Shown in pieces: positions 54,901 to 63,900 of a DNA stretch of 64,000 bases. The DNA comes from an uncultured Selenomonadales bacterium (GTDB lineage: Bacteria; Bacillota; Negativicutes; Selenomonadales; Selenomonadaceae). The position numbers were made by a program, and so were the translations under genes. Below the pieces are notes generated by a model that searched no databases, was not told the DNA's origin, and worked only from the letters and a program-made list of their open reading frames with translations. How positions within the stretch are numbered: the first letter of the stretch is position 1; each line of letters opens with the position of its first letter. The stretch lies in NCBI GenBank assembly GCA_947165295.1, contig CAMUZU010000007.1, forward strand, positions 1 to 64,000, written 5' to 3'.

Positions 54901-57900
54901 CTTCGACGGCGACAACCCGACCTTCACCGTCGACGCGACGGGCGACAACGCTCAAGTTTCGGGCGACAACATTGCCGTCACACTGAACGAAGGCACGCTT
55001 GCCGCAACCAAAGACCTTGAAATCACTGTGGCGGACAAAGTTGTCGTTGCCACAAACATCGTCGAAGCGGGCGAAACTGCGGACGGCACAATCACCGTCA
55101 CGGCGGGCGACACCTTGCAAGTCGGCAAACTCAATACAGGCGACAAATTCACAATTGGTGGTGATAAATACATCATGACCGACATTGGCTTAATCAAAAC
55201 GGACGATAAAGACAACCCGACGGCTCTCGTCGCGACTTTGGACGAAATGGGCACCGACCAAGACACTTACACTTACGCCGACGACGAAGAGAAGCAACGC
55301 GAACTTGTCGACGTGCAGGACGGCGTTGTCGACCTTTCGACGGACGTGACGGGCACTTACGGAAAAATCGTTATCGTCGACAAAGCGGAAGCCGGCGTTG
55401 AACCGACAGCCATTTACGCGACGCTCGAACTCAAAGACGACGTGTGGACGGCGACTGCGGGCGACGGCTGGGACGACGAAGACAATCCGCCGTTCACGTC
55501 AATCAAAATCGGCGGCGAAGTCACCAACATCAAGACTTCCGACTTCGGCACGACCATCACGACTTCGGGCACCGACGCGGTTACAGTCAACGGCACGATT
55601 TACCAACCTGCCAATTTGTCCGACGACAATCCGTTGACAATCGCGGCGACTGCGGACGGCACTTCCACGTTGACGACGGGCACCGTCACACTCTCGAAAG
55701 ATGACGGATACGCTACCGTCACACCGACGACGGGCACCGAAGACAAAGCAATCACCGCCACGACGGGCGACTTCAACGTTGCGGTCACTGCCGCTGCGGG
55801 CGAAACTGCCGCTTCCGTCACGTTCAGCGCACTTGACGCGGATGACGCCTTCACAATCGGCACCGACACCAACGCGTACACGATGGGCGACCTTACCCTG
55901 TCGCACGACGGCAAGCTTTGGATCCGCTCCAAACTTACGGAAGACGGTGCCACCGTCACTTACGCCGAATTGACGAGCACCGAAGACGCCGACACCAACT
56001 GGGCGACGGCTGTTCCTGCGACGGACGGCGAACTTAATATTAACGCAACGAGCACGGCAGGCATTGTTGTCAACGACGCTACTGCTCCGTCGACGGCTTA
56101 CGGCTTGTTGACTGTCGACGAAGAGAACGGCGGAATCAAACTTGCGAAGTCCAACTTCAGCGACACGCCTTTGACAACGCTCAACGTCAGCAACACGACC
56201 GTCACCGTCGACAGCGCGCTTGTCAGCGAGGCCGCACCCGACGGCTACGTTGCCAACGGCGCGACCTTCACCGTCGAAACGACCGACGGCAACGACATCG
56301 TTATCGACGCGACGGAAGACACCGCCACCGTCACGGGCGTTGAATCAATCGACCTCACGAGCGGCACGCTTGCGGCGACAGCGAATATCCCGATTAACGG
56401 CATCACTTTGACGAGCGGCGAGATGACCGTCACGACGAAAGACGAAGTCACGAAGATCGCTCCGACGGGCGGCACGATCTTTACGAAAGACGGAGTCGAC
56501 TATACTTTCGTCAACGACAACGTTCAAGGCTTCATCATCGACGACAACGGCACCAAGAAACTGTTCGTGCCCGACGACGAAGACTTCAGCATCGACACAA
56601 TCACCGACGGCACTTATCGCGAGATGGTTGAGGCGGAAGTCGACGGCACGAACGTCACGCTTCCCGCGCAGAAGGACACCGAAGGCGTCATCTTCGTCAA
56701 CAGCACGAGCGCACCGACTGCGACTTACGCCACGCAGGACGATAACGTCTTCGCGCTTACCAACGCCGACGACACGAACACTTACACAATCACGACGGGC
56801 AACCTTGACATCGAATCCGAGATTGAAGTTCAATTCGCGGCGACCGTCGAAATTGCGGGCGGCAAGACGCTCACCGTCAACGGCAACAACACCTTCGTGG
56901 CGACCGCAGGCAACGACAACACCGTCACCGTCGAAACGACTTACACCGACGAAAATACAATGAGCGCGACGCTCACGGGCGGCACGGTTAACTTGACACC
57001 CTACGAAACAGACACCGTCACCGTCGGCACCGACACAATCACTGCGGACACGGGCGACGGAATCACCGTCAAAGTCGACGGCACCACCGTCACAATCGGC
57101 GGCCTCAACAGCGCGAAAGAAGAAGGCGGCGAAAACGACAAGTTCATCGTCACCAAAGCCGACGACACCACACAGACTTACAAAGTCGTCGCGGGCGATG
57201 TGCTCCTGCGCACATACACCGACGGCAAACCTTCCGAACAGTTCAAGGGCACATTCACGGACGGCTCCGTCACTTTGGACGCGCTCAACAGCGATACCGA
57301 AGGCACGTGGCAGGCAGTCATTCCGTTGACGGCAGACAAAGTCCTTGACCTGAGCGAAGTCACTGCGGGCGGCATGATAACTTCCGCCGACTACGGCACG
57401 CATTACGCCACGCTTGAAATTGAAACCGCAACCGACGGCACCCCGAAGGCACTTAAACTCACGAAGTCCACCGAGACGGGCGACATCAAAGACATCGCGT
57501 CGATTAACTTGGGCAACGCGAGCAAGACTTTGACGACGAACTTTGCGGCGACCGTCACGACCGAAGGCACGGGCACTTTCACCGTCAACAGCAACAGATT
57601 CACGCCCGCGCAGACTACGGGCGAAACGCCGACGGCTTCCGTGCTCACAATTACAATCGACGATACCGCCGACCATAAAGCCACGCTCACCGAGGGCACA
57701 GTCACCGTCAGCACTTCACCGCTTGCACTTGCCGACACGAATGTCACCGTCAACGACGGCACGGTTGATGTCACCGTTACCGCCGCCGACACCGCCGCAG
57801 GCACCGAGGCATCGACGACTTTCACGCCTGCGGACGGCGCGGACTTCACCGTCGACAAAGCGACTTACACGCTCAACGCGACGGGCTTGACCAAAGGCAA

Positions 57901-60900
57901 CTCATTCACCGTCAACGGCAACACCTTCACCGCGAAGAGCGACGAACTTACAATCGATACAACTTACAATTCCGCCGACGCAATGACCGCCGTGTTGACT
58001 GCGGGCACCGTCACCGTCACCGACGCGGCAGAGCTTGCACTCGACGGCGAGACCGTCAGCGTAACGAGCGGCACGCTTGAAGTTGCCGTTACCACAGGCG
58101 AAAACGCCGCAACGACTTACAAGCCTGCGACGGGCACGAAGTTCACCGTTGTCACCGGCACGGGCACCGACGCAGTCACCGCCAAATACAACATGACGAC
58201 CGTCGGCTTGACCAAAGACAACAAACAAATTTGGCCGGACACGGCGACGCCCGAAGGCGGTTACAACCTGTCGAACGCCACCTGGTCAACGATGAAAGCC
58301 GTCGACGGCACGACGCTTGACTTGACCGACCCGACGACCGACGGCCTCAAAGCGACGAACGTCATTGTCGACAGCCTCGAAGATCCGACTGAACGCTTGG
58401 GCACGCTCACTTACACCGAGGCGACAACCGACGCAGCGGCAGTCTTCGACGTTCAATCGACGGGCATTGAAGCAGTTACCTTGGGCACCGCCGACGCGAC
58501 CTTGACGACCAACTTCAACGCCACCGTCACCACGACCCCAGGCGAAGTCACCGAAGTCACCGACACGGGCGAAACCGACACTTACACGATTCAAACGTAC
58601 AGCGTCAACGGCAAGACTTTCGCGGCGGCAAACAGCGAGCTCACCATTGATGCGACGTACACCTCTGAAACCGAAAGTGACGCCACGCTCACTGAGGGCA
58701 AAGTCAAGCTCAACAAAGACGACGCCGTCGAGACGACCGCGCCGATTACCACAGTCACCGAAGGCGAAACGACGACCACTTACAACAGCGTCACTGCCAC
58801 GGCGGGCGACGGCTTGACTGTCGAAGCCACCGTTGCCGAAGACGGAACGACGACCGTCACAATCGGTTCACTCAACGAAAATGACGCCTTCACCGTCGGC
58901 GAAGTCACTTACACCGTCAAGGACGGCAAGATAATTGAACGCGACAAAGATTACGGCTCCACCAACAGCAACAAGTACCAAGTCTCCGTTAAAGACGACG
59001 AAGACGACGGCAAAGCCAACACGTTTAAGGTTGTCCTCAACAGCGACTTCTTCAACGACAACAACTGGGGCGGCACCATCGAAGCCAAAAAATCCGACGG
59101 CGTTTTCAGCGTCGACTTGACGGATCCGAATAACGCGCTTGAGCCGGGTTCGTCGACCGTTGTCACCGAAGAAGGCGAAAAGGTTGCGCGTATTCAGACC
59201 GACGAAAACGGCAATTACACAATCACCGACAACGCCGGGCTTGACGCTGTCACAATCGGCGCGTACACCGACTCCGACGGCAAAGCGCAGAACATCAGCA
59301 CGCTCAACACCGACGAACGTCCCATGGAAGTCACAATCACTCCGTCGGAAGCTGAAGACGCAGAAAACGTTTACACCGTCAACGGCGAGAAGTTCGACGT
59401 CGGCACCGACGAGGACGGCAAACCCAGCACCTTGACCGTTGAAGCGACACCTGTACTTGACTCCGACGGTAATCCGACTTACAAAACTGTCACCGACGAG
59501 GACGGCAACACCGTCGAAAAACCCGTGACGACCGCGACGCTCACCAACGGCGTTGTCAACTTGACGGGCGACAACGACGACACCAAAGCTGTCACACCGA
59601 CGGGCGGCGACACAATCACTGCAAACGCGGGCACCAATCTCACCGTCACCGCAGAGAAGACTACCGACGACGTAACGGGCGAAGACACCACCAACGCGAT
59701 AATCGGCAACATTGCTAAGGGCGACGACTTCACCGTCGGCAATAACACTTACACTGCGGCTGATCTCACGTTGACTTCAAGCGACGGCGACACGCCCAAA
59801 CTTTACATCGGCGGCCCGACCTACGAAGGCGAAGAAGGCAGTCAAACAATGTCCGTCGCCACGAGCCTGCTTGACCCGACCAACCCCGACTCCGAAAACT
59901 GGGCGACGGCAATTCCCGCGACGACCGAAGGCGACAACAAGACCATTGTGCTTGACGACAGCACCGAAGCGGGTATCGTCGTCGACGACACGAGCAAGCC
60001 GACCGAAGCTTTCGGGCAAATCACCGGGGGCGAAGAAACCACCGACTCCGACACGGGCGACACCGTCAAAGAGTTTGAGCTGTCCGACACTTCGACGACC
60101 GCTTTCGACAGCACGCCGACCGACGTCACCGAAATTTCAATCGGCGACAACATCAAGGCGACAATCGGCAACATCTTCCGCGGCATTGCAATCGTCGCCA
60201 ATGCAGTTTATCAAGGCGCGACACGTGCGGCGAACTTCTTCGCACCCAAAATCAGCGGCAACGCGGACGAAGCCACCGATACCTTCGTCGTCACCACGGG
60301 CGGACAATACGTCAAAGTTAACACGGACATCACGCTCACCGACGGCACTGTCGGCGTCAACGAAAATCAGACAATCACTTTCGGCGAAGGCGAAAATGCC
60401 GACACCTTCACCGCCACTTCCGTCAACGGCAACTTGGCTGTCGAATACACGGCAAGCACCGCGACTGCAGACATCGTCAACGGCGAAGGCGACCTTGCCA
60501 ACTTCGAGGAGATCGTCGACAACGAAAACAAGAAAGTCACGGGTATCAGCGTTGGCGACGAGTTTGAAGTCAAGACGACTGTCGGCGAAACCGAAACGAC
60601 GACCAAGTACAAGATGACTTCGGTTGGCTTGTTCGTTTTGGACGGCTCCACAAATCTCAGCGCGTTCATTCCCGCAAGCGTCAACGACGGCAAACTCGCC
60701 ACCGAATTGACGTTCGCGCAACTTGAGACGACGTATCTGCCTATCACCGTCACGAATAACACCTTCGCGCTGGACGACAAGTTGACGGCGGGCAACACTT
60801 ACGCGCTTGTCGACAGCACGATTGCAACGGGCGAAGGCGCAATCAGCAAACTTTACGGCACGGCGATGAAGAATACCGACGGCACTTACACCGTCGAAAT

Positions 60901-63900
60901 CACTGACGGCACGACTTCGCTTTACGCGACGAGCACGGGCACCGTCACCGTCAACAACGACGAATACACTTCGACCGAGGCAATCACGCTCACCGTCAAG
61001 ACGGACGACTCTTCGCTCCACGGCGGCACCGTCACAATCGGCGAAGGCAAGCAAGTCACCGACGACAACGGCAAGACAATCTCCGTTGCCGACGACAAAG
61101 ACGACAGCACGACAATTTCAATCACCGCGAAGGCAGAGAACGGCGCGTTTACTTCGGTTGCGGACGTCGGCGTGGGCGAGTCCTTCACTTACAACAACAC
61201 AACTTACAAGCGAACTGCCGCAGGTATCACCAACGAGGCGGACAACAAACTCAACGAAAGCTTGAAGAGCGACAACTTCGACTTGAGCGCATTGGCATTG
61301 GGTCAAAACTGGGCGGACGTGCTCATTCCCGACGACAAAAAAGCCATCTCGATTGGCACTTTGACAAACGCGGTTGTTTACGACACGGCGGCTTTGGGAA
61401 CGAAACTTGCCACGCTCACCAAGACGGAAAGCGGTTACACGTTCGCGAAGGCTTCAGGCTTCACCGACGGAGCCATTGCGACCGTCAACGTCAACACCGA
61501 TACAACCATCACCACCGACTTTGCCACGAACGTTGCGACTAATTCGCCGGGACTTGTCACGGTCAACGGCACGGCTTACAACGGCACGAGTACCGACGGG
61601 CTCACCGTCAACGCCACAATCAGCGGCACGACCGCAGGCTCAAATCTGTATAAGGGCACCGTCACGCTCAACACGACTTATCCGACCGTCAAAGGCGCGT
61701 CGAATACCGTCACTTCGACAAGCGGCACGCTCACCGTCACGGCGAACGCGGGCGCATTGACAATCAACGGCATTGGCAAGGACGAAGCCGATCAATTCAC
61801 CGTCACGACTTCGGACGGTACCAAAACGACTTACAAGATGTCGAAGTCGGGTAACTTCGCGGACACGAGCGGCAAGCTTTGGAAGGGCAGCGACGTCACG
61901 GGCGGCGTTGCGGTCACCGAACTCGTCAAGTCCGAAAACTGGGCGACTGCGGTCACTTCACTCGACGCGGCGGCAACGGCTCTTAAAGGCGACGGCGTCA
62001 CTCCAGTTGCGCTTGTCGACGACCCCGCAAACCCGACGGCTTACTACGGCACGGTCACCGTCACCGATGGCGTTTACACCGTCAAGAAGACAAACGACGA
62101 ACTCACTTCCGCCGCGCTCACCGCAAACAACGCGAATAAGGTTGCCTTCGCGGGCTTTAAGAGCAATGTTTCCGTCACCGTTCCCGACGGCGACTTTGCA
62201 ATCAACGGCAACGCGTTCAAAGTCACGGAGGCGGCGGCAGTCTTCACGGCGGGCGGCAGCGGCACCACGGCAACGCTCGACAGCGGCACCGTCACTCTCG
62301 ACGCCACGAATTACACCACGGTCACCGACACTTCCACGGGCAAAACAATCACCTGCAAGGTGGGCGACGGCATAACCTTCACCGCAGGAACCGGCACGAT
62401 AAGCGACATTGCCACTGGCGACAAGTTCACCGTCACACCTTCGGGCGGCACCGCGACCGAATACGAATTGACCAAAATCGGTTTGCGCGACAACACCAAT
62501 GGCTTGCGCTGGACGGGCAACACTGACCATACCGTCACGCTTGACGGACTTGCGGGCAACACTTGGGGCGGCATTATCGAACTCGACGCCAAAGACACCA
62601 ACTTGACGCTTCCGCCGACGACACAGCTGTCAACCGACTCCGCCATTATCATCAACGCCGCCGCCGATACCAAGTACGGCACGTTGACCAAAGGCACCGA
62701 CGGTTACAGCTTGAGCAAGTCTTCGGACGACAAAGGCTCCTTCAACAAGGCGACCGTCACGGGCATAAGATTGACCGTTCCGGCCAACTTCGTCGGCGAC
62801 AAAGGCTTCACCGTCACCGCCGCGAAAGATTCGACCTCGACACCCGCGACCTTCACCGTCACACCGACGACCGATACAGCCTTTACCGTCGACGGCACGA
62901 CAGCCAACGCTTCTGTCACGAATGCGGCGGGCGTCAAGTTGACTGCGGGCACGCTCACCGCAACGACCGTCCCGATTACTGCGGGCACGAACAATTACGT
63001 CATCACGGCGGATTCGGCTTCGTCGCTCACCGTCAAGAACACGAACGGCACAGTCACCGTCGAAGGCATTGACAACACCGATTTGACCGACAAGTTCACC
63101 GTAACAAGCGGCACGACCTCGAAGACTTATCAATTCGTCCCGAACGTCGGACTCGTCACGCTCAACGACAGCGACAAAATTAACGGCGTTGTCGGCTCAA
63201 GCTTCACAACGGGCGTATTCAAGCTCGGCACGGACGACGTCACGGACGTTATCGCTCCCGACGGCACGACGCTTGACTTGACTGCTCAAACCGAACCCGC
63301 GACCGTGTTGACTTCGATCGACCCGACCGACGCGTCGAAAATCGGCACGCTCACGGCGGCGACAAGCACGACACCCGTCACTTACGCGCTCAACGGCACG
63401 GCTTCCGACGTTGCGACGAAGATTGATTCCGTCACGCTCGGTACCACCGACACGGCTTTGACGACGAACTTCAGCGCGACCGTCACCACGACCAACACGG
63501 ACGCGGCGACTTACACCGTCAACGGCAACAAGTACAACGCGACGGGAGCTGACGCGCTGACAATCGCGGCAACCTATGCCGACAGCAAAGCAAGCTCCAC
63601 GTTGACGACGGGCACCGTCAAGCTCGCGGTTAAAGACTCCGTCACGGGCACCAACGACAATCAAACCGTCACCGTCACGGCGGGCGACGGAATTACCGCC
63701 ACTGCTACCGACGGCAAAGTCACCTTGACGGGTCTCAATTCGGGCGACGCGTTCACTGCGGGCACCGGCACTTACCGCGTCACGGCACTGGGCTTGCTTG
63801 ACGCCAACGACAACTTGTGGACAAGCTCCACCAAATACACAGACGGCATCACCCTTGCAGAGAAGGGAGACAACGCTTTGGGCAACGAAACCAACTGGGG

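Noticed and set aside
56345-57676. 443-codon open frame on the minus strand inside the giant gene, and dozens of similar antisense and frame-shifted ORFs from 40 to 64 kb
   Set aside because: The repeat sequence is GC-rich and poor in stop codons in all frames. These ORFs lack ribosome sites and show Arg/Ser-rich or mirror-image composition, while the 39962 frame is continuous and regular.
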